Assembly (NCBI RefSeq): GCF_051622035.1
Contig: NC_135360.1
Span: forward strand, 26,298,206 to 26,362,205
Length of the DNA stretch: 64,000 nucleotides
Direction: 5' to 3'
DNA from: Arctopsyche grandis
Lineage: Eukaryota > Arthropoda > Insecta > Trichoptera > Hydropsychidae
The first letter of the stretch is position 1; each line of letters opens with the position of its first letter. The translations under genes were made by a program, and so were the position numbers. Under the pieces are notes generated by a model. It did no database searches. It was given only the letters and a program-made list of their open reading frames with translations, and was not told the origin of the DNA. This document shows, in pieces, positions 1 through 40,500 of the stretch.

Positions 1-105
1 AGTAAAGCTATTCAAATAAATTTAATATAATGTTTACTATATGATTAGTCATATTTAAGCGGTTTATATTACAAATACCGAGCGAAGCCGGGTAAAACCA
101 CTAGT
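1..105 (+). mobile_element. Helitron-like 3' terminus (truncated by window)
   Basis: The window opens inside a repeat that ends GCGAAGCCGGGTAAAACC followed by ACTAGT. A near-identical end occurs at 15418-15523 and, inverted, at 9614-9720, so it is interspersed. A short GC-rich hairpin-like segment before a terminal CTAG is the form of Helitron/Helentron 3' ends. No coding capacity is visible. Confidence 0.55.
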
Positions 106-419
106 TACATATAAGTAAAACCTCCTAAAATCGTATCCGCGAACTATAATAAATCAATCTCTGTTGTATATGTATAAGAAGTGAAAAATCAAGGCTACAG
201 AGGAAATACCCAACCTCCCCACACCCCATTCCGAAAGTGATGGGGAAACCTTAATCTACATAAACGAGACGCGCTAAATACTCCAACAACGAATATATAC
301 CAACATTTTTTCGCATTTCCGGTAATCTGACAGGTCGTAATCCCATGTTTTCCAGCTGTGTGTGTGTGCGTGTATATTTTCAGTATGCTTTTATGTAATA
401 ATATATATAGAGGGGGTGG

Positions 420-622
420 GGTGGTTGACAGTTGTTCGGCCACGTGAGTGTTCGGGGTCGGATCGATAGTGGAGTCGGCGGCTGTTGCTGTTGCACATTA
501 ATGTTGATGGTTTTCAGTGACGATGGCGAGACAGGCGCCCCCTGTCGTCTCTCACCGACTGATGTGTCCGTGGAGCTCCGCTTGAGGGGGCCGCGGGGGG
601 CCCAGGGGGGCGCGCCGCCGAC
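420..622 (+). promoter_or_regulatory. GC-rich promoter/5' UTR of the first gene
   Basis: An abrupt CpG-rich island in AT-rich DNA precedes the start codon at 623. It holds a CACGTG E-box at 441-446 and an initiator-like TCAGTG at about 514-519; no TATA box is evident. If transcribed, it has a seven-codon upstream ORF (562-585). An in-frame stop (TGA, 560-562) lies before the chosen ATG, so the protein cannot start further upstream in this exon. The transcription start itself is not determined. Confidence 0.5.
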
Positions 623-28685
<28,063 letters not shown>

Positions 28686-29275
28686 CCGCCCTGCCTACCC
28701 CAAAGTACCTTTGTTTATCTATAATATATAGGAAAATATATTTGAATTTTATCATATGGAATATTGTACCAATAATTATAATAAGCATTTGGCAATTTTC
28801 ATGCTTCTAATTAAATTACTCATATGAAATACATATATATTTATGGTTATCGTACGTTTGGTTTAGCTAAAGTATTAAAATAAATTTAAAAAAATATTAC
28901 GGAATGTTTTTCACTTTTTTATTGTGTGTGTAAATATGATTTAGAGTTTGGTAATTAATTAAAAGTAATCGATTCAAATGTCGTTGAATAATATTGAATA
29001 TTTTTTGCGAAGATTCGATAATACGTTGTTGTTGTTGTTTAAGTAAGCCCGTTCGTTATCCACTATTTTTCGATGCAAGCATGAAAGTTGATCAAATGTG
29101 TGTAGATAGAATTTTTAAATGAATATACATATGTATGTGTGTGTGTGCGTGTATGCGTGAAGGACATACATATATGTATACAATATGCAATTATATACAG
29201 AATACATTTTATGTGATACTCAACATCATTTTAAAAATATGTGTACAATAAATGAAACTTAAATAATATCAAAAA
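28686..29275 (+). other. 3' UTR of the first gene
   Basis: After the TAG stop, about 20 bases of C-rich sequence give way to AT-rich DNA. AATAAA at about 29247-29252 is a plausible polyadenylation signal; an earlier one is also possible. The exact 3' end cannot be fixed. Confidence 0.4.
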
Positions 29276-32215
29276 TAATTGTGTTCTTGCATCATTGCTT
29301 AATCGTAATTTAATAATCATTTTGTTATATACATACATACATTTATGCTTCTTAAAAAATTACATACATACATATATAAACATAATATATTAGACGAGTG
29401 TACTTTAGAATGTTAGCGACGACGAAAGCTGTTACAAAAATGAGATGTTTATAATTTTCAATTATTTATAAATGCGTGATTGAATTATTTTATTTTGAAT
29501 GTTTCGAAAACTTTTACTAATGCATATGTTAAAATTCTTATATATTTTACCAATTATGGTTGATTTAGATATAGATTTTGAAATATAATATACATATATA
29601 CATTTATAAAAACATTCTATGGAACTGTTAAATTTTTCTTCATAAGATACTTATTGAAACTTTCGATCGAACTGATGAAAACTCTTTAGTATAAAACTTT
29701 TCTATGAATATTTCTTGTTTTATGCATACGACTTTTATAACTATTTTTGAAATTCGAATATTTATGCTTAAACATTGCAAAACTATTGTATCATTAGTAA
29801 AATCTGATTACTTTTTATGTACATAAATCAATTTAATTTAATTTGTGAATTTATTTTTATTTTGGAATGTGATGTTTGTAGAGTAGATATTGCAGAATAC
29901 GTTGACTTTATATCCTTATGATACATTGTAAAATATCATTTTAGCAAAAGAATCCTCACAGAATAATAGCTTCACAAATATTGATCATGAAATGAAGACA
30001 AATAATGGCAATAATGTTATTCTAATCTAACAAAAAAAAAAAAAAATGACGAATGTGTATGTCTTTCATAGATTGTATTTATTTTTGAGGCTATTGAAAG
30101 TCTTATAATTGATTGAAACAATACCAAAATATAATTAGTATGTGATTAGAAAAATCTGTGAGATGTATAAAAAATAAAAATCATAATTTTTGTAGGTGCG
30201 AAGAAATTAGTGTGTATACACAAAATGTTGATTATGTAGTTTAAAGCACAAAATAAGAAGAAAACCATCCTTTTTATTTGAAATAATAATGGCAATAATG
30301 ATGCTTATGAATTGTTAATTGATGTACTTAATATATATTTGTAATAATCAGTTGATCAGATGCAGAAAATTTATTTTTTGTTCGTTAATGCACAATGTAT
30401 GTATGTATAATACATATGTATATACGAGTTCCAAAGTTGTTTATGCTATTTGTACTTTGGGAGACGTGAACTTATTTTGCGAAAACATACCTATTGCATT
30501 TATGTATGTGTAGCTTGGCATATCAGTGTAATATTTGACCTCTGCAAAAAATATTTTGATGCAGTTGCGGAGGCTGAATTCGATCTAGAAGCCATTTTTT
30601 GAAGCTTAATTCAGTGCAATATACAATTGCTTCAGCAATATGTTTCAATAACAGTACAATTCAATGCATTTTCTTAATGTTAAAGTTTACTATCGTAATA
30701 TGCTCAAAAACAAGTTGTGTATTGACATTTTTTTATACTTATATTATTGCCATTTCTTCGTATAATTTAAAATTTAAGTTATAAATACTATATACATATG
30801 TTTAAAAAGCCTTTTTTATATTGGTTTTGATACTGCTTTCAATCTATTATAGTTTAAATTTTATAAATCAAAGTATTCCAAAAAAGATTTCAACATTTCG
30901 AAATAATTTAATATAAATATAATATAACGGGGCTGAGAATGAAACGTGCAATGAATATTAAAAGTTTTTAATTTGCTAAATTTATATTTTTATTTACTGA
31001 GTGCAAGAATTTGAATCAAATTCAAGAAATACCGAAGAAAAGTCTCTTATATTTCAATGCGAGTACACTGTATATTCGTATGTGTATGAATTCATGCATT
31101 TTATGACGATGTTGTTCTCGGGAGCAAATTGTGTGACTCTCAAATGCTCAGCTTCAGTCTGAATTTTGCTCCGACGGGTCAACACCGCTTTGCAGCCTGC
31201 TCTAATAACAATTTAGATTATAAGATTCACATTTTCATCGCTGAAGTTATTAAAAAATCTGTATGTTTTCTAGTATATGTAAGGATACATTTATAATAAT
31301 TGAAACAATCAAATATCTCAATTCGGTTTTTGAAATGATCTTTTGTGTAAATATCATCGATATAGCTTTTCAAAACTATTTTACTCATCTCAAGTATAGT
31401 CGATCGTATATTATTAATAGTTAAAAATGGTCAGTTATATTGTATTGTTGGTTGAAATAATAAAAAAATGTCACCTTATAATATTATAAAATATCTCTTA
31501 AAGAGCGGATTTATAACAAGTTTTTTATTTGTTACTGTTGTTTTTTTGTTTTTTGAAATTCTTTAATTCTACATTTACTATTACGTATTTCTAAATATAC
31601 ATTGAATAATATTATACACTATTTGATATAAAAAAATTCCTAAAGCATTATTCATTGTGCCCTTTTAATAAAAAAATAATATTTTACCATTTTGATGCGA
31701 TGTATTGTTAACAATTATAGATGATTTCTTGTTGTTGTTTCATATTATAATTATTATTAACATCATGTAATGTGAATATTTCTTTGACTGTACTATAAGA
31801 CAAATAAATTTAAATGTTATATACAAGTAAATATTACTTAATCACACCTATCTATTAAATCCAATTTCACCAAAACGAACCTGATGTCAACATCCTTATA
31901 TTTTTTTAAATGAAGTATTGAATTTCAAGCCTGTGAATGTATTAATAAATATTTTTAGCTTACTTAACTTGAAAAAAAAAAACTATGATGATAGAAATGA
32001 TAATAGAAATAAGTTATCAAATAAGAATATTTAAGATTCATGCCAAAATAAAATTATCCACAGAGAGAAAGATAATGGTAATTTAAATAGATCTAGGAAA
32101 TATATATTTAAAAACATATAAATTAATTTTTGACGATAGAAACATTCCCACTCGGTGACGAAGGCAGTTATACTTAATCCATTGGCATTTTTTATTTTTT
32201 TATTTTTACATAGAT
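29276..32215. other. Intergenic AT-rich DNA
   Basis: This is long AT-rich sequence with scattered ACATATGTATGT-type motifs. I see no ORF over about 65 codons with recognisable content, no RNA gene and no clear transposon boundaries. Confidence 0.6.
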
Positions 32216-32592
32216 ATATACCAGGAAGGCCTAACAGGTAGACCCGAATGCGCCTTCCTAGACAATTAATTACAAACATTGCAGCATTTTTATTACATAA
32301 ATCGCTGTATTTCGAGAGGCTTAAAAAACACGAAATTAACAATTAATTAATCCATAGAGACATCTATGGATTTAGACTTGTACATACTTTTATTACATAA
32401 ATCAAATTCAGATATTTGTGACAGCGGGTAGGATGATTTTGTGCCAATTTGATGGAACCGGATGGAACGATCGACTTGGAGTCACAAATATCCAAGTCTG
32501 ACCAGCAGTATTAAATATTAGCACGAGATCGAACCCGGTAACCTCTCAATGCTAAACATAAACGCAACCATCGAGCTATACTGCTGGCTCGG
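32216..32592 (-). mobile_element. Full-length SINE, minus
   Basis: The tail ACCAGGAAGGCCTAACAGG (32219) opens the element. The internal phrase CTGTATTTCGAGAGGC, the body, and a head containing CGAGATCGAACCCGGTAACC (about 32522) follow, ending ACTGCTGGCTCGG. The body is partly deleted. At about 377 bp this is a good comparison copy for the family. Confidence 0.75.
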
Positions 32593-33057
32593 TGCAACAG
32601 AATCAACAATCAACAGAAGCAACCGTATCATCTAGAGACAGTCATGAAGCTTCTATACGGGCGAAAGTAACGAAATGACAGTGTAGTTCAATGTACGACT
32701 ATTTGATATGACTAGTCACCGGACCCAGAAGGTGCCGCGTATTGTTCAAAGGTTGTAAATGCATTGTTAAAGGTTTGCCGAACTTTTTTTACAAAGGATT
32801 TACAACAATGGAACAATGGATAGCACTGTGACTATCCTACCTCTAGATATGACGGTCGGGATGGAAGTAAAGTGGTGGCCACCAACGTGGTCGAATCGGT
32901 CCCAACTTACAGGATGTCAACCCAAATGGATTTATTCACAATAAACTTTACAGAGATGAATGTTTGTTTGTTTTTCACAATGCAAACCAACAATGAATGT
33001 TGATAAGTTTATTTAATTCAGAATCATTGAATTCGGTTCAGCGTATAGTATACAAAC

Positions 33058-33382
33058 GGGTCTACCTAACGGGCCCGAATGTGAAACGCCCGAAAACGCA
33101 AATATCGGAAGGCAAAGATCGAAAATCCAAAGATCTTAAGCCGAAAGATAAAAAAGGGTGCATGGTAAACGGTACATACTCACTTAATTTGCGCGAGCAG
33201 GATACAACAGGAACAAGAGGAACAGGCTTTTCCTCCCGTATTAATGTGCGCGCGCAGAGTATGAATCTTTTACCATGCACCCTTTTTTTTGATCTTTCGA
33301 CTTAAGATCTTTCGATTTTCGATCTTTGCCTTCCGATATTTGCGTTTTCGGGCGTTTCACATTCGGGCTCGTGACGGAGACC
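33058..33382. mobile_element. MULE-like foldback MITE with 10-bp TSD
   Basis: The 325-bp element has inverted repeats of over 100 bp at each end, with near-identical arms around CCCGAATGTGAAACGCCCG and CCTTCCGATATTTGCG. It is flanked by a perfect 10-bp duplication GTATACAAAC (33048-33057 and 33383-33392). Long arms and a 9-11-bp duplication are typical of Mutator-like elements. There is no coding capacity; the ORFs over it are palindrome artefacts. Confidence 0.75.
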
Positions 33383-33779
33383 GTATACAAACATAGATCA
33401 CTGAAGTCTTTAGAAATAGGTCAGAGCCTGCTATACAAAAAAATTCTGGAAAAGTCCTGCTTATTACCTTTATTCAACTTTTATCTGCTCGAGCAAAACT
33501 AGGAAGTATAGCCAGTTTAAAAATAAAACACACATTAATTTGTTTTCATTTATTTACTGCACAGTTTTTTAATAATCTACAATATTGTACGACTTCAATA
33601 ATTTCATACATATGTATACAATATTATATAATATATATGTATGTATATATTTTTTATTCATTATTATTTTGATAACAGACAAATCATACAGCCCTCATCG
33701 TCATATCATAATGTATTAATTTACAATAATTATTTGAAGTTTTCATTACACCAATTGTGTGGATATGACCTACATATTT

Positions 33780-33962
33780 TATTTATTTTATTTTATTTTA
33801 TTTTAAAAAATCAATACCACAGAGACTTGACAGGTTGCCCCAAAGCGTCAATGTGATTTTAATACAAATAATAAAAATCATAAAAATTACAAAAAAAACA
33901 CCATAAAAAAAATAATAAAAATCATAAATAAAAAAAACATAAGAAAATAATAAAAATCATAA

Positions 33963-34022
<60 letters not shown>
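33780..34022 (-). mobile_element. LINE 3' tail, minus, with long A-run
   Basis: AATACCACAGAGACTTGACA followed by GGTTGCCCCAAAGCG is the complement of the tail of the LINE fragment at 58985-59500. It is followed by AAAAATCATAA repeats and an A-run of about 58 bp (33965-34022). It is a decayed 3' UTR with no coding region. Confidence 0.6.
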
Positions 34023-34026
<4 letters not shown>

Positions 34027-34454
34027 GTATGTTTCTACGGTGGAACGTCTGCATCTAAACATTGCGCAGTTCCAACAGTGCCAGTTAAGGTTTATATATA
34101 AGGTAAGCGACTTGGAACACATCAAAGGGAAAACATTGAAAACATATATCGTATATGTATTATTTATAATGAGTATACTGTATTATATATTTATTTAAGC
34201 CATCAGAATCAGAGATTTTCAATTTTAGTCTATTTTACACACTTCCACCGACTCAACAAACATTCATCGAATAGAAAAATTAATATATGGAATACCTTGT
34301 CAATTTTAAGTACAACAATGAATTTTAAATTAAAACCAATCATATCATATAATATTTCCAAGCAAATAAACAGTAAAAGAATAAAATGCCAGTCAGATAT
34401 TAGAAATTTAAAGCGATTTTTAATATAATGCATATATAAAATTTTGGATTAAAT

Positions 34455-34566
<112 letters not shown>

Positions 34567-34599
34567 ATCAAAAATCAAATATTTTCAAATTCAACATGA

Positions 34600-37512
34600 A
34601 TGTTACAACCATTATATTATATTCATACACGTTTACATTTAAATATCGTAATCATCTCTTACGCCTAATCAATCTTCTTTGATTACTCGATAAGTACTTT
34701 TTCATTTAGTAAAGCAATGACTTTTATTTTAGCAGAGTGATTGTATAAATAGATACAGTTTATATATTATAATATGTTTATATAATATATACTTAAAATT
34801 AGTGAAAATATAATATGTCACAGATATGAAATGTATCACTGTGTATTGTTAAATTTTGAGTTTTTTGTCGCAATTTTTTGTTTCAATTAAACATTTTAAT
34901 ACAAACTTGTTGCATTTTAATACAAAGTATTTTTTAGTTCCGCAGGACAGATCACGTTTTAAAAATGTCCTTTGCATGTCTGTATATGCATATTTTCAAT
35001 ATAATTATAATTTGTTAAATATAAATCCAATCTTTTTATTACACTATGATATATTATGAATTTAAATAAGATCTATATGTATTCAACGTGTCATTTTTTA
35101 AATTATTTATACACTAAATATATTCTTCATTTAGAAGAGCAGTTAACTTTTTATAATATATTAATATATAATATTAACAACAACAATATTATTTTATTGG
35201 TAACAATGCGATAATGTTTGGAGTTCTATTAATGATATGGAATATAAATATGAAAGTGTAGTCCACGTTTTGTATTACAGTCATTACAATATAAAAAATA
35301 TTGCATCGACGTTAGATGGCTATCAGTTATACATTTTTATTTTATAATATGGTAGGTTAAGTAAAAAAAATGCATATTGCACTCATCGTTGGAAGAAATT
35401 TTCACAACTAATTGAAATAAAATAATCAAACTACGAATCATTTGATTTAAATTGTACATTAAATCTAACTTACTACCTAAGTATTTTATGTACAGTTTTT
35501 GACTAGATGCACTCATCTTTGTTTCGCTTTTTTAAATCGGCGAGTATATATTAAAAATAAAATTACAAACTATATATATTGTATATGTATATATCTATAT
35601 GCATTTTGATTATAATATAAGCGCTACGTATAGTTTAAATTAAATAAACGTTTTGCTAAATAAATACCTACGTAATCATACTTTTTTTTTTAATCTTACT
35701 TTCTTAGTGACTATTCAATTTACTGGTCAAATATAGCCCCAACGTTTTGCATACAAATCTAAACATATAATTATCATTGGTAATGAATACATACACAGAT
35801 ATATAGACTTTTAAATTTTGCAGTTCGTTCAACACTTATTGCTAATTCTGAAAAGCTCGTATAGTTGTCAAAATATATCATACATATATTCGAACAATTC
35901 AAATATACAAGCAAAATATTTTAATGCATATGATTATATGTAATTTTCAAATGGTTTTCGAATAGTTTCGAATAATTTATGTAATATTAAATTGTAATGC
36001 TAACCTAAATTATCTTTGGTTCAAGCTGTTCGGCCGTCTTTCTTTCAAGACGGCGAGAAAAAAACTAAAAAGTTTTATTTTACAAATTAATATACAAATA
36101 ATATTTTATTCATATAAATTCACATTATATTCAACTTGAGTTAGATAAGCAAGTATACAGTAAGAATAAATAAGTTTCATAGAATTAAAATTCAATACAT
36201 AACAAATTCATATTTACAAAAGAGATTTTTTCTTTTAAATAGATTAACAACGAATTAAATTAAAAACACGATTTTTTTTAATTCATTATTTCATTAAATA
36301 CTTTTTGCTACTTAATATGTAATTTCTACAGGGTATTGTCTGTGGTTTTTATTGTGTATGCATATTAAAATATACATATTCATATATGCAAAATATAAAT
36401 ATAATTATATCGTACTATTAACAAAGCTAAAATGAATGAATACGGGAGTTGAATATTTGAATGTTTCACAATAATAAAAATAATATTGTAACTTAAATTT
36501 GTTACACACTGATGTACATACATATTTTAACAATTCTGTGAGCATTTCTATTTTACGTCTATTTTTATTACAAGTAATATAAGTCCTAACAACAATAATA
36601 CAATCTTAAATTATCGACATAAGCATAAAATATATAATGACACATCATTATTGGTAACACCAAATATAATATGTGTATTAAATAAATAACTCTATGTTCA
36701 TGTACATGTTTGTGCTATTGGTATATGCTGTTGATATACATACATATAATTAAATATGTATATATTACATATAGTTTCCTAGATATATTTATATAGTTAC
36801 ATATATTTATATAGTTTTCATTCGATTCTTAATGAAAACTATATTAAAAATTAAAATGCTTATTAAATTTTTTATGCATATACACACATGTGATGAAAAC
36901 ATTTTTTTGTGCAATTTGTGTTGTTGACTCTGTATATTAAAATAATTATCGATAATATATATTACATATAACATTAATTTATTTGGCTTCGAATGAATTT
37001 AATCATTCATTTAAAATACAAAGTAGAAAATAATTCATAAACAAATTTCAGATTTTAAATAATAAGTACAATCGATTTTAGTTGTTTTTCAAATTACAGT
37101 TGAATATATTCAACTTTATAGCTTAAAATCAACACAAAAAAGCTCTGAGCATTTTTCAAATCATTAAATACGAACATTTTAATTGTAACGTAAAAGATAA
37201 ATAATTATGCCTTTTCATACATTGGTCATAATACTTTTAACAATACAAATTTCTAATTATAATAATTTGATGTTTCCATCTACAGTGTAAATATATAATA
37301 ATACAATTAATTTAAGAGTAACAAATATATGCGAAGTCGTAACTTTAAGTAGAATTAAATTATACATATGTAGATAATACGATACATAAATAATTTATAA
37401 TAATTAATCATTATGGCCGAATTTTGCAACTACGAAAAGTAAAAAAAAAATTATGCCAATCATATCGCTAATTTAGACGGTGTGTACAAATAATACTTAT
37501 CGTTAAATAAAA
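34600..37512 (-). other. Intergenic DNA and stoned 3' UTR
   Basis: This is very AT-rich sequence downstream of the StnB stop codon on the minus strand. Part of it must be the stoned 3' UTR, but several possible AATAAA signals prevent fixing the end. I see no further gene. Confidence 0.5.
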
Positions 37513-40500
37513 TTAATCAGAGTCTGAATCGGAGCTCGGAGCGGCCGGAGTCGGCTCTGGCTCTTTCACCGGCTCTTCTTTGATAACGACTTTGCTTATA
37601 GTCGCCGAAGTATATGCACCAGGACCTTCTCCTTGCGTATGCTCAATACCAACCCTGAAAATAATGTACAGAAAGAAAACATGAAATAAATTCAATACAT
37701 ACACATTATACAACATTCAGTTTACACATACATATGTATATATATATATACAATATGTATTGAAAATCACTTACTTATATTCATGCCTTGCCAGATATCT
37801 GACATACTTCTCTGGTGGTTCATCAGAATCGTGGTTCTGGAGACTGACAGATCTCACTGTAGTATGCGACGCTTGCGTAGCCGGCATTGTGAATTCTACA
37901 TAACACCACTCGGCTAACTTTTCCGGAATTTGGTCATAGCTCGTCAATGCCATTCGACATACCAAATTATGAGTAGTATAAGCACCTGAAAAACATTGAA
38001 AACTTCAACTCGATGAACACTATGACATTGTAAAAAAGATTTTATAGATATAAAATTCATTATGTACCTTGTCCTTCTTTGGGTAACCTTGGCATTCGCC
38101 ATACGATAGAACGATGTTGATGTTCATATTTGGCTTGCCCTGAAGTTACTTCAATTAGAGACTCTTGCAATGTATCAACAGCACCGAGGAACCTTTCAAT
38201 ACCTTTTATTTTACCAGTCCGTCTGAAAATTTTCAAATATTATATTAAACAATACATATTTTGATAATGTAATTTTATTTTAGTTTTTAACACTAGCCTA
38301 TGAGCAGATTTGACACTGCCATATCTGAAATGTTTCTCCACTCTGAATAAGTAAATCCAACATTCCGGTATAGGGAAACGAATCATGACATCTTCACAAG
38401 GAACTTGACCGAGAGACCTCGAAGTGAATCCTGGTACTAAAGCATCGGCCCGAAGTTCAACCTAAATTTTATTTCATTAAACAACACTTGTTATGATACT
38501 TGATTTTGATTATATTAAACTATACCTTATTTCCGGTTACACACATAACCGCTTTTAGTTGTAGGGGAAGTTCCCTATTTTTAGGAGGTCGTATTCTGAA
38601 TCTCATCAATTCTATATAACAAGCATCTGGAGGCTTAAATCTATAAAGAAATTAAAAAAAATCCCAAAATTACATACAAAGCAATGAAAAACATAAATCC
38701 ACATTGTATACTTTATAACAACCTTATAATTCTAGTCTTCTGATAGTCTTCAGGCTGTACGCAAGAATGAAATTCTACAGCCTCTAATCGAATCCATTCT
38801 TCGGTAGCTACTGGTATTATATCATGACGTCCTACCACTTCTTTTCCTTGACGCCACATATCGTTCACTCCCAATTCAACATCAGGCATACCTTAAACAT
38901 CAATTAAAACATAAAATACCTAAATGTACTGATGTAACTTCGAGGTCGAAAATAATACACACCTGATAAGAATCCCAAGAAGAACAATCTAACCCTAGCT
39001 ATTTGCTTCATAACGCGACCTTCCGCATCCTGCTCCACGTAAAGTTCATCAACTGCGGTGATTTGAACCTGTATTTCAAAATCAACCAAAAATAAGAAGT
39101 AAGCCATAAATAAAATATCCAGATACAGAGACGATACGTACTTCTTCCATTTTATAATGGAGGGCTCTATCTCTATGCGCGTTCAATCTGAAGAGTGCTT
39201 CTTCTATGCACATGGAGAACTGCTTCATGTCTTCAAAAGTAGTCGATCCAATTTTGAATAGTTGAGATACCTAAAATTTAAAATACAACGAATGAGAGAC
39301 TATTGCAATTTTGAATGATAAAGTAAGCAATGTTAATTCATACTTGTGGAGCGTGTTCCACCGGCAAACCCAATTTCTTCAGATCACTTCCGAATTCTTT
39401 GACTCCTTGATAATCACCTTGAATAGCATACGCAGCAAATTGACTCAACTTATTCGTAATACGCTCAGCTTTAGTCACTTGTCCGGGCCTAAGAAAAATA
39501 AAAACAAATTATTTGAATGATAATGTTGAAATGCATATTGAATTGAATTTAGAAGAATATTCATTTTGTTTGAAACGAACCTTACACCTGGTCTTTCTTT
39601 GTAAAATACATATTGAAGCTTTATTGTGAATATTTTTCCATACTGATCGTACTGCTGAGCTGCTATATCAGATACCGAATAGCAAGCTTGTAGGGGTAGC
39701 TCTTGGAATGGTTCCTTATCGGTAGCTGAATTAAAAAGTTGAACCACTGGATTGTCACCTTGGTATACGAGCTTGACGAATATCTTCTTCCAAAACCTGA
39801 AAGAAAGTATTGTTTTTATAATCGAACAATGAAATGATCTTAAAATGAAAGTTTCAGTTACTACCGTTGTCCAGTAATCTTTTTTTTGTTCGGCTGCCGA
39901 AGTTGAACTTCCCACCCTGGACCGTCGTATTGGATTCTTGGGAAGATCTCCAATGGTTGTGATACATCGTCATCGAATAGTGGTGTCGGTGGAGTTTCAT
40001 TCGAGTCTGTACGCTGAAGTTTCGCTTCTCCATCTGAATTTTCATCAAAATATTAAACTTGCTCTTGGTTTTTTATTCAGCAGATTATGTAATGTGAAGT
40101 TTATATACCTAATGTAGGGACTGCGGGTTCAGCTCCGAACGCTGCTTCGGCGTAGCTAGCACTCTTATCGAAGGGGTTAAACCTTGGAGACGTGTCAGTG
40201 AAAGGTTGAGCTGGACTTTTGGGCGGAGGAGCTAATATAGGGATTGGACCACCAAGTGAAGATGCTTCGAAGGGTACATCTCCTTCTCGCGGTCTGAAAG
40301 TACAAGTTGAAAAGAAAATCAATTTAAATTTCTGTACATATATACATACATACATATGTGCTTCAGTTAATACAATATAAGAAAAAGATTTATCGCGGAG
40401 CTGGAATAAAGGTCTAGTTTTTATCAAGTTTCCCTTTTCACACACATAAGGATTAAAATCCACGTAGTGCCAGTCAACCCAAGCTGTTACAAAATCGATT

